From Iris pallida (Eukaryota; Streptophyta; Magnoliopsida; Asparagales; Iridaceae): a DNA stretch of 64,000 nt. The stretch spans positions 914,857 through 978,856 of the forward strand of contig JANAVB010012195.1 of the NCBI GenBank assembly GCA_029216955.1, given 5' to 3'. A model generated the notes under the pieces. That model was not told where the DNA came from, did not search any database, and saw nothing but the letters and a program-made list of their open reading frames with translations. Positions 47,902 through 59,585 of this stretch are shown here, in pieces; the first letter of the stretch is position 1, and each line of letters begins with the position of its first letter. Made by a program: the position numbers and the translations under genes.

Positions 47902-48221
47902 AGTACACACATTTATATATATATTTATATATACACATTTATATATATTTATATATATACACACAATTACACCCATTTATATTATATACCTATATATGCA
48001 TACAAATACACACACGTAATATATCTGGTATAAAATCCTAGCAATCTAGAATTACATCACAAAAGAGTATTTATCCTATTATAAAATAATTAACAATTTA
48101 ATATCAATAACACATATTATATATGTAAATTATATAACAAATGTGTCGCAACATATTTACTAGCCCATTAAATAAAATAAATAATAATAAATATTTTAAA
48201 TTTCTGGGAAGGGGAGCTACA

Positions 48222-48240
48222 AATCTACCCACCTTAAAAA
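48222..48240 (-). other. N2 polypurine tract
   Basis: On the minus strand TTTTTAAGGTGGGTAGATT abuts the LTR, identical to the N1 tract. Confidence 0.8.
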
Positions 48241-48451
48241 TAATTTCGTCCTCGAAATTCTAATCCATAACTATTCCTTAAAATTCAATAAGAAGTCTAC
48301 CTGAACTTTAATCTCCTTAAATTTTAATCCTTCACGAATAGTTTATATTCTTCTCCTAGCTATTAAGCAACCCAAAATTAACAAGCAACAAATTTACACA
48401 AGTAGCAAAAAAAAATATTGATAAACTCTAATAAGCATGACCATTCGTCGC
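48241..48451 (-). other. N2 interior, left part
   Basis: This is non-coding and parallels N1 around 42777-42990. It ends GTCGC (48447-48451), the N3 target duplication. Confidence 0.7.
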
Positions 48452-51429
48452 TGTCACGCCCCAGAACCAGAATACTGGAGAGCGGGGCAGACATAGCCAG
48501 CTACGTATAATAAAATGGAATCCATCTCACCATACGGTCACGGCTGTCTAGATATGTGAGGGTTTCACTACAATCCATCAGTCTCATAAGGTCATAAAAT
48601 AGCCTATTGTCTCAATCTCAACCAACTAATAATAATCACAAGATATCAGATCTCCAAATATACAATTGTAAGGCGTCCCAAACATTACATATCCAGATGA
48701 TCATGAAGCTAGTCGTTACAAAATGTGAGGACTAGCAAGAGTTCAGTCATACATGATCAACCCCCGGGGCTTGTCAATCATGTTACAGCCCGTAGGCAGA
48801 CAGTAAGTAAGTACAATCGAGCTAACACTTGCTCGTCGGCTAAACGCCTCAAAAGAATAATTTACAATATTACAGTGGGAGAACAAAAGAAATCCACTTG
48901 ATGCCCTGGTTACGCCTGGTGACCACCATCGGGCTAGAAAGCAGGGAGATCCTTTGGTGCTGCTCCGGTATCTGGCCATACAAAACCAGCTGGGTCAGAC
49001 CCCAGAAAGAGCAAGTGCCACAAAGGAGGCTTCACTTAAGAACTAAAACCAGCAAATTAGCACAATAATATAATTACATAATAAGAGACAGTAATTTAAG
49101 AAAAAGCATGATAGGTAATTATAAAAGACAATCTTGCATAGAATCACTAAAAGACAGGACATATGGAAAAGCATGTCAGGATGATATACGATGAGATAAC
49201 CATGGAACTATTCAGATAGCTAGGTTACAACCCGTAAACCAAACAAGGACCGGGGTTGTAACCCTTTATCTGAACGGAACTTGGTTTCTCTCACCATTTA
49301 TCGGCAAGATAATTATAAGAAATTAGGTCAAGTAACAATCTGGAGTGACAATCATTATAGTGACAATCTGGAGTGACAATAATTCAATCATTCTGGTACA
49401 ATCTTGCAATCAATCAATTCTAGACAATACCATACTGGACTAGACTCCATCCAATCAATCACGACCAATCATTGCCTACGGCTTTCTACATTAACTAACT
49501 AGGGTTATCACAATCCTAGTTACTAGCAAGATGCAATGAGATGCTCCAAGTAGTCACAGGCCCTGCAGCTATCCAGGTTATCCAGGCAATCATTATAGTG
49601 ACAATTAAGAGAGTACAATGCATTTGAGTGACAATAGAGTTCAATCGTTTAAAGTGACAATCAAGAGTGCCCCACATGACAGTGGGCTGGAAAAGTGCCA
49701 TACTCGTCGGCAGGCTACAAGTCCAAACATTTGCGGCCGAAATAACGGGATCGCCTGTAACTGGAGAACATCTCTTCATGTCTAGTGAATTATACTAATT
49801 ATTAACCTTAGTCCATTTCAGTAGGTACTCCTGACCGTGGTACTCAGGAGTCCCCTCCTAGACATGATGCAAGACAGGACTGGATTATTCGTACAAGCAC
49901 AATCGCCCACGGTGTCATGAATAATTAAACAGGTCATGTCATGTCAGGTAGCCGTCGCAACAGCTATTCGAGATAATTCATGTCAGGTTATCATGTCAAG
50001 TATACCTTGTCAGGAGTGCACCACGACGGGCCACTATCAGGTCATGTCAGGCTATTATGTCAGGAGTGCACCACTACGGGTCACTATCAGGTCATGTTCA
50101 ATTATCAATTCCAAACATATCAAGTAAATTCGTGATTATCAAGTTCAGGACAAAAGACGTAAGGATATAAAATGGACGTAAAATATCTAATAAAATATCA
50201 ATATACAGGGCTATAGAAGATCAAGGGTAATCAGGCTACACTCAAGCCAGGCTACGCTCAGGCTAGCGTACGCTCAGGTCTGCGTACCAAAGGATCCATA
50301 CACTTACAATGGGAAGCGTACGCAAGGGTCAGCGTACACAAGGGCACGCTCAAGCTACAGGTCAGCGTACGCTCAAGCTAGCGTACGCTCAAGACTGCGT
50401 ACGCTCAAGCTTGCGTACGAAAGGGGCCAGCGTACACCTTGCTCGCTTAAGCTAGCGTACCAAGGCACGCATACGCTCAAGCTAGCGTACGCTCAAGACA
50501 CGCTGCCAACAGGCAGCGTATCAAGGCTAGCGTACGCTCGCTAAAGAGCAGCGTACACAAGTCAGCGTACGCTCGCTAAAGAGCAGCGTACACAAGTCAG
50601 CGTACGCTCGCTAAAGAGCAGCGTACACAAGTCAGCGTACGCTCGCTAAAGAGCAGCGTACACATGTCAGCGTACGCTCGCTAAAGAGCAGCGTACAGCT
50701 CAGTGGCGTAAGCTAAAGAGCTAGCTCACTGTTCACTGTCTTCTCCAAATGGTAAGAACAGCAAGAACTCTAAAGTTGAATCTAAGCTTCAATTGTCCAA
50801 ATCTTGGTCAAAACAAGTCCGAATCCAACTTTCCAAAGGTCAAAATTGGGTAGAATAAAATTCTCTACAACATGGAACCATCAAAACTAGAAAACAAAGA
50901 AGTTTGATAGATCAAAACCACCAAAATCCGAAAACACTTTAATTATAGATCTACAAAATTCTAAGCTCCAAATGGAGAAAACCTAAGTTCTAATATTGCT
51001 ACAACTGAGCTAATAAAACTATTAGACAAATAAAATGTAGCCCTCAAGTGATAGCAAGATGCAACTTGCCTAGACCTCTCTCTCCCTCTCTTTGGTAGGT
51101 GAAGGGAGTGAATGAGGAAGAAGAAGATGATTATGAAGAGAGAGAAAGAAGGATAGGTAATAAATATGAGTGGTGGTGGTAGGTAGGGGGTTCACCCCTT
51201 GGTTCATGATGAACCAAGAGCAATCCCAAACCGAACCAAGCCGAACCAACCCAGGAATATACCAAGCCCAAATAAACCAATGAATCATTAAAAGTAATTT
51301 AAACTATCAATGCCAATAAAACCAAGCCAATGCAAAATAAACCAAGGTAACTAACCATAAATAAATAAAATATGGGTCCAAAACACGTATACGTACACTA
51401 AATACGTATCACAAATTTGGGACATTACA
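48452..51429 (-). repeat. N3 3' LTR (2978 bp)
   Basis: On the plus strand it runs TGTCACGCCCCAG to GGGACATTACA. The first 500 bp match the ends of the 383 and 19938 LTRs (CCAGAATACTGGAGAGCGGGG). It has the 11-bp inverted repeat (49223-49263), a palindromic minisatellite (50224-50700) and, in sense, a leader after the TATTTATTA box (about 51160-51172). Confidence 0.92.
50224..50700 (-). repeat. GCGTACGC minisatellite in the N3 3' LTR
   Basis: The left part has irregular units around the palindrome AGCGTACGCT. The right part (about 50530-50698) has five 35-bp units containing CGTACGCTCGCTAAAGAGC, in which GCTC/GAGC can also pair. It lies where the 60-bp array lies in the 383 LTR but is unrelated in sequence. 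Confidence 0.92.
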
Positions 51430-51446
51430 TCCTACCCACCTTAAAA
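51430..51446 (-). other. N3 polypurine tract
   Basis: On the minus strand TTTTAAGGTGGGTAGGA abuts the LTR, after CGAGGACGAAATTC. It is the closest match in the window to the Tekay tract at 8486-8502. Confidence 0.82.
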
Positions 51447-51589
51447 GAATTTCGTCCTCGAAATTTAATCAAGAGGCTAGAGATATAAGGGAAAGCTATC
51501 CTATCATAGGTAATCTACCACTACCAATCAATCATACAATCATTCATGCAAGCAAGGATTCGAAGCGTAAGGCATAAGGAAGATATTAC

Positions 51590-51898
51590 ACCTTACGAGT
51601 CAAACCAGCCGGGATGACCTAATCAGATATCATCCTCATGCTCCCAAGTTTGACTCTTCCAAAGAGGGATGACTCTAAGCAACATGGACTGAACTGATAG
51701 TCTTGCGCTCGAGTCTTTCTCTTTGGTCAAACATGGACACAGGCCTATCCTCATACGAAAAGGTTGGTACCAATAACCAGTTTCGAATGACCTAGGATAT
51801 GGCTCGGGTCCGAGATGTACCGTTGTAATTAGGATACATGAAATACGTCATGTACCCCGCATAATGACGGTAGAAAAGCAAGATGAGAGGACACATAT
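51590..51898 (-). pseudogene. pol: N3 remnant of the pol C-terminus
   Basis: The minus strand from about 51898 down to 51590 aligns with 8030-8336 of the Tekay element: the FHVSQLRWY-equivalent region, then YEDRPVSMFDQRE and a decayed chromodomain-like tail. It has several stops and small indels. It is joined directly to gag at about 51898-51908; relative to the 383 element about 3.1 kb (4940-8030) is missing. A short GAG-type microhomology is visible at the join. Confidence 0.8.
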
Positions 51899-53122
51899 AC
51901 CTCTCGGCCGATTCTGAACCTGAGCCTGGGCTAGGGCAAATTGCCGCGGGTCCTGTTGCTGGAAAGTCTGGGCCTGAGTCGGCAAGGGCCTCGGGAACGG
52001 GAATTGCTGTTGCTGGTGAACTGGAGCTGGTGCTGGTGCTGGTCCCCCAACCGAGGGACTAGATACTGTCGATGCTGAATCAACTCTGAAAGGGCAGGAC
52101 CCCACCCTATGGTCCGGTGCTCCACACAATAAACACAATCCCAACGCCTTGCGACACTCTGCTACTACGTGTCCAGGCTTTCCACAATAAGAACAGCCCA
52201 CGACGGAAGACTGCGCTTGCTTCTGTTTCTGCGGAGAGTACGTCGGGGTTGAGTACTGGACCGACGTAACTGAGATTGCTTGCCTCGGAGTTCCAATAGT
52301 CAAAGCCCTAGCTGCCGGGGCTGGGGATGAAGACTGATTCATCTGACTATGGGACCGCTTCCGACCTCCGGTCCTGTCCACTATTCTTTGGGAGCTATAC
52401 TCGTGCCTCCTTGCTGCTCGCAACACCGCATCATAGGTCTGATGCTCGAACTGTTCTACTGCCAATATAATCTCTAGGTGAAGTCCCTGCTGGAATCTCT
52501 GCGCTCTGTCAAACTCGGTCGCCACCAAGGTGGGAGCAAACCGAATGAGTCTGGAAAACTCGGCCGCATATCCGTCGACCGTCCTCCCCATCTGCTTAAG
52601 ATTACTGAACCTGGTCTACAAGTCATACCGAGCCACTGCATCATAATACTTGGTCTGGAACTTTTCGCTGAACACTGCCCAGGGGACAGGTGTTATCAAT
52701 CCCACTGCTTGTGCGGCCCACCAACTGCGGGCTAGATCCAATAACTGTAGGCGCACCACAGCCACCTTCTTTTCTTCTGGAGTCTTCGCGGCTTCGAGAA
52801 TCACCTCTATATCTTGTAGCCAAGCATCGGCAGCAATGGCATCCTCGCTGCCATCGAAGAATAGAGGGTTCAGGCGCTTAAAACTGTTGACCGTACTATT
52901 CCCTCGGGGTCTACTTCTATTCAGAGCGTCTTCCACTGTCTGGTGCAAGGCATCGCCTCTACAATCCTGGGAAGCTAACAATGATCTGATGAGACCCACC
53001 AAAGTGCCATCATCAGGATCTGTAGGCTGGACTGGCTGAACTGGCGGCTCTCCTCCAGTAGGTACGACTCGGGAGGCTGCTCCTGAGTGCTGGGCCTGAT
53101 CTTCTGGTTGCTGCTGGTCCAC
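51848..53122 (-). pseudogene. gag: N3 gag, nearly intact
   Basis: The frame opens at 53122 (GTG, as in the other copies; true start unresolved). It runs about 416 codons with a single TAG at 52616-52618, where the 383 copy has CAG. It contains MDQQQPEDQAQHSG, a capsid-like region (RSWWAAQAVGLITPVPWAVF, FQQGLHLEIILAVEQFEHQT), a basic linker (GGRKRSHSQMNQ) and two complete CCHC knuckles (CSYCGKPGHVVAEC, CLLCGAPDHRVGSC). A QQ/P-rich tail follows. The last 20 or so residues come from the deletion junction and out-of-frame pol. One read-through or correction would leave a complete Gag. Confidence 0.9.
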
Positions 53123-53335
53123 GGGAGGTGCTCCTCCTTGCTGATCAGCAGGTCCAGGTTCAATGTCGCTGAAGAAGACGACATGGGAACAATAAAGAAG
53201 GACCAGGACAGATCAACGATTACAAGCATGTGATCAGGACAAGAATTTCAGGAATCAAGAGGATATGAGCAGAGATCAAGGGCGAGTACCGATTGAGACA
53301 TCTATTCGGTAAACCCTCACACATCTTGATTAACA

Positions 53336-53354
53336 AGACCTGCATAGGCCACCA
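53336..53354 (-). other. N3 primer-binding site, tRNA-Ile type, one mismatch
   Basis: On the minus strand TGGTGGCCTATGCAGGTCT starts 9 nt after the 5' LTR end (53364). It has a single C-to-T change against the other sites. Confidence 0.75.
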
Positions 53355-53363
53355 CTTAAACCA

Positions 53364-56350
53364 TGTCATGCCCCAGAACCAGAATACTGGAGAGCGGGGG
53401 CAGACATAGCCAGCTACGTATAATGAAATGGAATCCATCTCACCATACGGTCACGACTGTCTAGATATGTGAGGGTTTCACTACAATCCATCAGTCTCAT
53501 AAGGTCATAAAATAGCCTATTGTCTCAATCTCAACCAACTAATAATAATCACAAGATATCAGATCTCCAAATATACAATTATAAGACGTCCCAAATATTA
53601 CATATCCAGATGATCATGAAGCTAGTCGTTACAAAATATGAGGACTAGCAAGAGTTCAGTCATACATGATCAACCCCCGGGGCTTGTCAATCATGTTACA
53701 GCCCGTAGGCAGACAGTAAGTAAGTACAATCGAGCTAACACTTGCTCGTCGGCTAAACGCCTCAAAAGAATAATTTACAATATTACAGTGGAAGAACAAA
53801 AGAAACCCACTCGATGTCCTGGTTATGCCTGGTGACCACCATCGGGCTGGAAAGCAGGGAGATCCTTTGGTGCTGCTCTGGTATCTGGCCATACAAAACT
53901 AGCTGGGTCAGACCCCAGAAAGAGCAAGTGCCACAAAGGAGGCTTCACTTAAGAACTAAAACCAGCAAATTAGCACAATAATATAATTACATAATAAGAG
54001 ACATTAATTTAAGAAAAAGCATGATAGGTAATTATAAAAGACAATCTTGCATAGAATCACTAAAAGACAGGACATATGGAAAAGCATGTCAGGATGATAT
54101 ACGATGAGATAACCATAGGACTATTCAGATAGCTAGGTTACAACCCGTAAACCAAACAAGGACCGGGGTTGTAACCCTTTGTCTGAACGGAACTTGGTTT
54201 CTCTCACCATTTATCGGCAAGATAATTATAAGAAATTAGGTCAAGTAACAATCTGGAGTGACAATCATTATAGTGACAATCTGGAGTGACAATAATTCAA
54301 TCATTCTGGTACAATCTTGCAATCAATCAATTCTAGACAATACCATACTGGACTAGACTCCATCCAATCAATCACGGCCAATCATTGCCTACGACTTTCT
54401 ACATTAACTAACTAGGGTTATCACAATCCTAGTTACTAGCAAGATGCAATGAGATGCTCCAAGTAGTCACAGGCCCTGCAGCTATCCAGGCAATCATTAT
54501 AGTGACAATTAAGAGAGTACAATACATTTGAGTGACAATAGAGTTCAATCGTTTAAAGTGACAATCAAGAGTGTCCCACATGACAGTGGGCTGGAAATGT
54601 GCCCTACTCGTCGGCAGGCTACAAGTCCAAACATTTGCGGTCGGAATAACGGGATCGCCTGTAACTGGGGAACATCTCTTCATGTCTAGTGAATTATACT
54701 AATTATTAACCTTAGTCCATTTCAGTAGGTACTCCTGACCGTGGTACTCAGGAGTCCCCTCCTAGACATGATGCAAGACAGGACTGGATTATTTGTACAA
54801 GCACAATCGTCCACGGTATCATGATTAATTAAACAGGTCATGTCATGTCAGGTAGCCGTCGTAACAGCTATTCGAGATAATTCATGTCAGGTTATCATGC
54901 CAAGTGTACCTTATCAGGAGTGCACCACGACGGGCCACTATCAGGTCATGTCAGGCTATTATTATGCCAAGTGTACCTTATCAGGAGTACACCACTACGG
55001 GTCACTATCAGGTCATGTTCAATTATCAATTCCAAACATATCAAGTAAATTCGTGATTATCAAGTTCAGGACAAAAGACGTAAGGATATAAAATGGACGT
55101 AAAATATCTAATAAAATATCAATATATAGGGCTATAGAAGATCAAGGGTAATCAGGCTACGCTCAAGCCAGGCTACGCTCAGGCTAGCGTACGCTCAGGT
55201 CTACGTACCAAAGGATCCATACACTTACAATAGGAAGCGTACGCAAGGGTCAGCGTACACAAGGGCACGCTCAAGCTACAGGTCAGTGTACGCTCAAGCT
55301 AGCGTACGCTCAAGACTGCGTACGCTCAAGCTAGCGTACGAAAGGGGCCAGCGTACACCTTGCTCGCTTAAGCTAGCGTACCAAGGCACGCGTACGCTCA
55401 AGCTAGCGTACGCTCAAGACACGCTGCCAATAGGCAGCGTATCAAGGCTAGCGTACGCTCGCTAAAGAGCAGCGTACACAAGTCAGCGTACGCTCGCTAA
55501 AGAGCAGCGTACACAAGTCAGCGTACGCTCGCTAAAGAGCAGCGTACACAAGTCAGCGTACGCTCGCTAAAGAGCGGCGTACACAAGTCAGCGTACGCTC
55601 GCTAAAGAGCAGCGTACAGCTCAGTGGCGTAAGCTAAAGAGCTAGCTCACTGTTCACTGTCTTTTCCAAATGGCAAGAACAGCAAGAACTCTAAAGTTGA
55701 ATCTAAGCTTCAATTGTCCAAATCTTGGTCAAAACAAGTCCGAATCTAACTTTACAAAGGTCAAAATTGGGTAGAATGAAATTCTCTACAACATGGAACC
55801 ATCAAAACTAGAAAACAAAGAAGTTTGATAGATCAAAACCACCAAAATTCGAAAACACTTTAATTATAGATCTACAAAATTCTAAGCTCCAAATGGAGAA
55901 AACCCAAGTTCTAATATTGCTACAACTGAGCTAATAAAACTATTAGACAAATAAAATGTAGCCCTCAAGTGATAGCAAGATGCAACTTGCCTAGACCTCT
56001 CTCTCCCTCTCTTTGGTAGGTGAAGGGAGTGAATGAGGAAGAAGAAGATGATTATGAAGAGAGAGAAAGAAGGATAGGTAATAAATATGAGTGGTGGTGG
56101 TAGGTAGGGGGTTCACCCCTTGGTTCATGATGAACCAAGAGCAATCCCAAACCGAACCAAGCCGAACCAACCCAGGAATAAACCAAGCCCAAATAAACCA
56201 ATGAATCATTAAAAGTAATTTAAACTATCAATGCCAATAAAACCAAGCCAATACAAAATAAACCAAGATAACTAACCATGAATAAATAAAATATGGGTCC
56301 AAAACACGTATACGTACACTAAATACGTATCACAAATTTGGGACATTACA
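53364..56350 (-). repeat. N3 5' LTR (2987 bp)
   Basis: It is nearly identical to 48452-51429. The first visible difference is TGTCATGCC versus TGTCACGCC at the terminus. The 11-bp inverted repeat is at 54136-54146/54166-54176. Confidence 0.92.
55145..55620 (-). repeat. GCGTACGC minisatellite in the N3 5' LTR
   Basis: This is the same array as at 50224-50700, with the same number of 35-bp units and a few substitutions. Confidence 0.92.
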
Positions 56351-56355
56351 GTCGC

Positions 56356-59300
56356 TCTATAATAAGAAGGGTAGGAAGATAAGGAAAAATAATCGAGAGC
56401 AAATATGAAGTTTTAAGAGCGGTAAGGAGTTTCCAATGACGCAGATAGAAAGGAAGTTTATGGATCGTTAACTTATTTGCTAGATTGGGCTACTCTAGTC
56501 TAGTCACTTGCTAAATCTAAGAACTCTTCGTTACTTAAAGTGGCATGCAATCCGTGCAATACAGAAGTCTTGTTCTCAAAATTCTAACTCAAATAAGGTT
56601 CCATAATGGAACAGAGATTAAGAAATCAAGATTGTGGTCTTAATGGGTTCTCTATTTGGGCATCAGTCGTTAGTTGGATGAACATTGGGTTTCAATCTAT
56701 ATGGACTAGACAAGATCCCAATGATAAAACTATTCCTACTAGATTAGGGTATCCTAGAATAGGTTTCTACCCAAGGGGTTGAGCTAGTTGCTAGTCGGGT
56801 TGGTTAGCTAAGTTCCTAAAGTCTAAAATGTGCCTTCGGTGACTTTTGTGTTTAAGTAGCACATGAGGCCTCGATTTGGTGGCACACTCATGGTATGTGT
56901 GTAGTGGGCTTCGAGTAGGTCATAATCGTATATTGGGTCGCAGGAATTTAGTCGAAGTTAAGGCTCTAATGGAAGTCGAAAAGTATACCGGATAGGTACT
57001 ATTGTAAGGGTTATAGCTAGTCTTTTTAACCTGAAAGTCGTAGCACAAAAATAGAGTACAAGGGAACGGGTTTGAGTGGGACATGATATACCTAGATGAA
57101 GGTGGACTCGTCTAGATCTTACATGTGAAATTTGTTGAGAGGTAACAGCTGGTCTCGTTCTCCGGATATTAATGACACGACCGGGGACACAAAATGATCT
57201 ACATGAAAAGTGGGAGTCCAAGGGCACTAATCATCATCCTAATGGAAGTTATTCTAATCACTCGGTAATCCTGGTATATCCTAAAATTTTTAGAAGGCTT
57301 ACAGTCTACCCACCTTAGAAGCTAGGATATGGTTTTAGGAATAATGAGATTAGAAAAATTTCGAAGTTCGGATAGTGTGCCTCGACTCTTATTAATAAAG
57401 AATAAGGCACGGCGGAACGGAATACAGTAGATATAAGTCAAGGATCGTTCCTCAATAAATGAAAAACGAGTGTGTACAATGACACACGGTCGATAAAATA
57501 GAACGATCTACTCGTTTGGCATACAAGAGTTGTCGACGGGGTAACCAACTCTAAGGCACAACACATGAAAAGATTTCTAACAACTGAGTCACAAATTTCT
57601 ATTGGGGTCAAACCTGCCAGACTATTGCCACAAGGGTTCTAGTTGAAGCAAGCTTCAAACAAATAATTTGAGGCCCACAACAATCTGTCTCTTGAGAATA
57701 GATAGTCTCCTAGGTTGGCATTTGATCAAGGGAAAGATCCTAATCATTCTCGGACTTCAATGACTAGAAGACCATGATAGTAGGTTTTAGGGTTGAAAGG
57801 AGGACGAGTAACTTAAGGCAAGGTTCTAGTCACCTGGCTGGCCGATGGTAGTTATCCTTCTGTATACAACCATCATAGCCATGGGGATACCCTGTATCTC
57901 TCTACCAATTATAAGCTTCCATCTTTCCAAATCAGTGAAAGACAAAATAATAGGGTTCAAGGGAGATGTCACTGAACACAATTTCGTGATTCAAAGGCGG
58001 ATGTATAATTCAAGAGAAATTGTCAAAGCAGTCGCGGATGAGATCCTAGATACCTATATATCTTATTCCACGTAGGGTAATTGGATGAAGAGTGAACCAA
58101 ATGCATCATGGTTGATCAGACCATAATACAATGATTCTGATTGGACAATATGTTAGCGGGCGTCTCCAATAAACATGTGTCTTGAATCAAGCTCGATAAA
58201 AGGGTAAGCTTGCAAAAACTAGGCTGTAATAGCAGCATTGGTCAAGAGAGTCAAAATATAAATATGCGTGATTTTTGAAAGGAGGCACAAGTGGTTCGAG
58301 TTTTGAGAGAATCAAAACCTTATCTGGTGTTCTTGCCTATCCAGTCATCCTGCTATCTCTTATCCTTAAGGCCTTGGTCGACTAATGGGTTATGGAACTC
58401 TAAATTCTATATTCTTGGTAAACCGATTAGTATCAGTCAATTACCTCGTTAATAGATCACAAGGACCACGGAATGCTAGGTTGGGAGACATGCTATCCAA
58501 CTTACATAACCTTCACTAGTATTGGCTTTGGATCTTCTGGGACACACAGGGCATCTCCTATCCTCTATAGTATCCTAAAGTTGTAATCCTGTCTAAAATC
58601 ATTTTACCGAGAATTATGTCTCGCCCATATAATCTGGCTGTGGCAAACCCTTGGTTCCATGATTCAATTGTAATAGGCTATCAAGTACTCTACCTTACAT
58701 TGTCACAAGGGTATCTAAGATCTAAAGAGGTCAACTAGGGCATAGTTTAGCAATGTTCCATAAACTATAATTCATCGAAATGATTTCAATTCCATGGGTT
58801 GTGCCTTGCCAGTGCGCTACTAGCTGCAGTAAACCCACACTCTCTGCTCTCAGGGAATTGGCGACAGTACGCTGCTGTCTAATCATCGCAGTCAGTTAAT
58901 TACTCTAACTATATTCCTAAGGACTTCAAGGAGCTGCTAGAGTTTTAAGCTAGTTGATTATGATAGAGCGTAAACATTTGCCTATAAGTCTCAATCCTTA
59001 AAGTAGAAGATTGATCGGGGAGGAAATAACTAAAGACAATGAAAACAAGAGCATCCTAACATTTATTTCATATATATTTCAATTGGCTGAGGGAAAACTT
59101 TGAATCAAATCTGACTTGAGATTCGTATATGAATAATAGGATCAGAAATTACAAACTAATTCTTTACAGCAATATAGAATTTAAAACATGCAATTCTAAC
59201 TTATGATATAAGATTTATATCTAAATAGAAAAATTGAACAGTTTATCAAGATTAAAGCCTTAATTATAGATAGGCCTAACTTACCAGTGAATAGTGGATC

Positions 59301-59585
59301 CACATTGGATCATAATGTCATATTAAAAGTAATAGTGTACCTATAGGAATCTAGCAAGCTATCCAAATTTAATAATTCTAATTTGCATGGCCTATCTAAC
59401 AACCTTAACTACCCGATTAGTCAATTTAATAAGGGACCCTTATCCTAGTTGTCCTCCTAAATTATTTTAATCCTAATTGTGAATGAGCATTTCTTAGGCG
59501 CATGCTCGCAATAGTACGACTAACGTACCATCACGAGTTTGCAATCTTTTGTGAAAACTGACCTGCATGGGCCACCACAAAAACT
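56356..59585 (-). other. N2 interior, right part
   Basis: There is no gag or pol motif. It parallels the N1 interior: 56360-58340 corresponds to 43010-45449 and 58340-59577 corresponds to 62330-63571. It ends with the PBS next to the 5' LTR. Confidence 0.72.
59560..59577 (-). other. N2 primer-binding site, tRNA-Ile(AAU) type
   Basis: On the plus strand GACCTGCATGGGCCACCA lies 8 nt before the LTR (59586), a perfect 18-nt match to the site used by the other elements. Confidence 0.75.

Larger units (their letters stand above)
45450..48221 (-). repeat. N2 3' LTR (2772 bp)
   Basis: On the plus strand it runs TGTCACGACCCGTACC to GGGGAGCTACA. It includes the stem-loop (45496-45529), the block shared with the N1 and 24520 LTRs (about 46310-46500), a GC-rich segment around 47250-47340 and a TA/CA microsatellite (47836-47900). 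No minisatellite like those of the other LTRs is seen. Confidence 0.85.
48452..56350 (-). mobile_element. N3: young Tekay element with pol deleted
   Basis: Flanked by perfect GTCGC duplications (48447-48451, 56351-56355). The LTRs 48452-51429 and 53364-56350 are nearly identical, so this is the youngest insertion in the nest. The 1934-bp interior keeps the PBS, gag and the last part of the integrase region plus PPT. Protease, RT, RNase H and most of integrase are missing. It is therefore a gag-carrying, pol-less derivative. Confidence 0.92.

Noticed and set aside
48743..48979. ORF MARYRSSTKGS..., repeated at 53656-53892
   Set aside because: Part of the conserved LTR end. A different frame (SDPAGFVWPD type) is also open in several copies, and with few, mixed changes neither can be called coding.
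50530..50698. Five regular 35-bp repeats resembling a CRISPR array
   Set aside because: There are no unique spacers between units, the array lies inside a plant LTR and is duplicated in the partner LTR. It is a minisatellite.
59560..59577. tRNA-like 3' end sequence next to an LTR
   Set aside because: It is too short for a tRNA gene and recurs only next to LTRs, so it is the primer-binding site.
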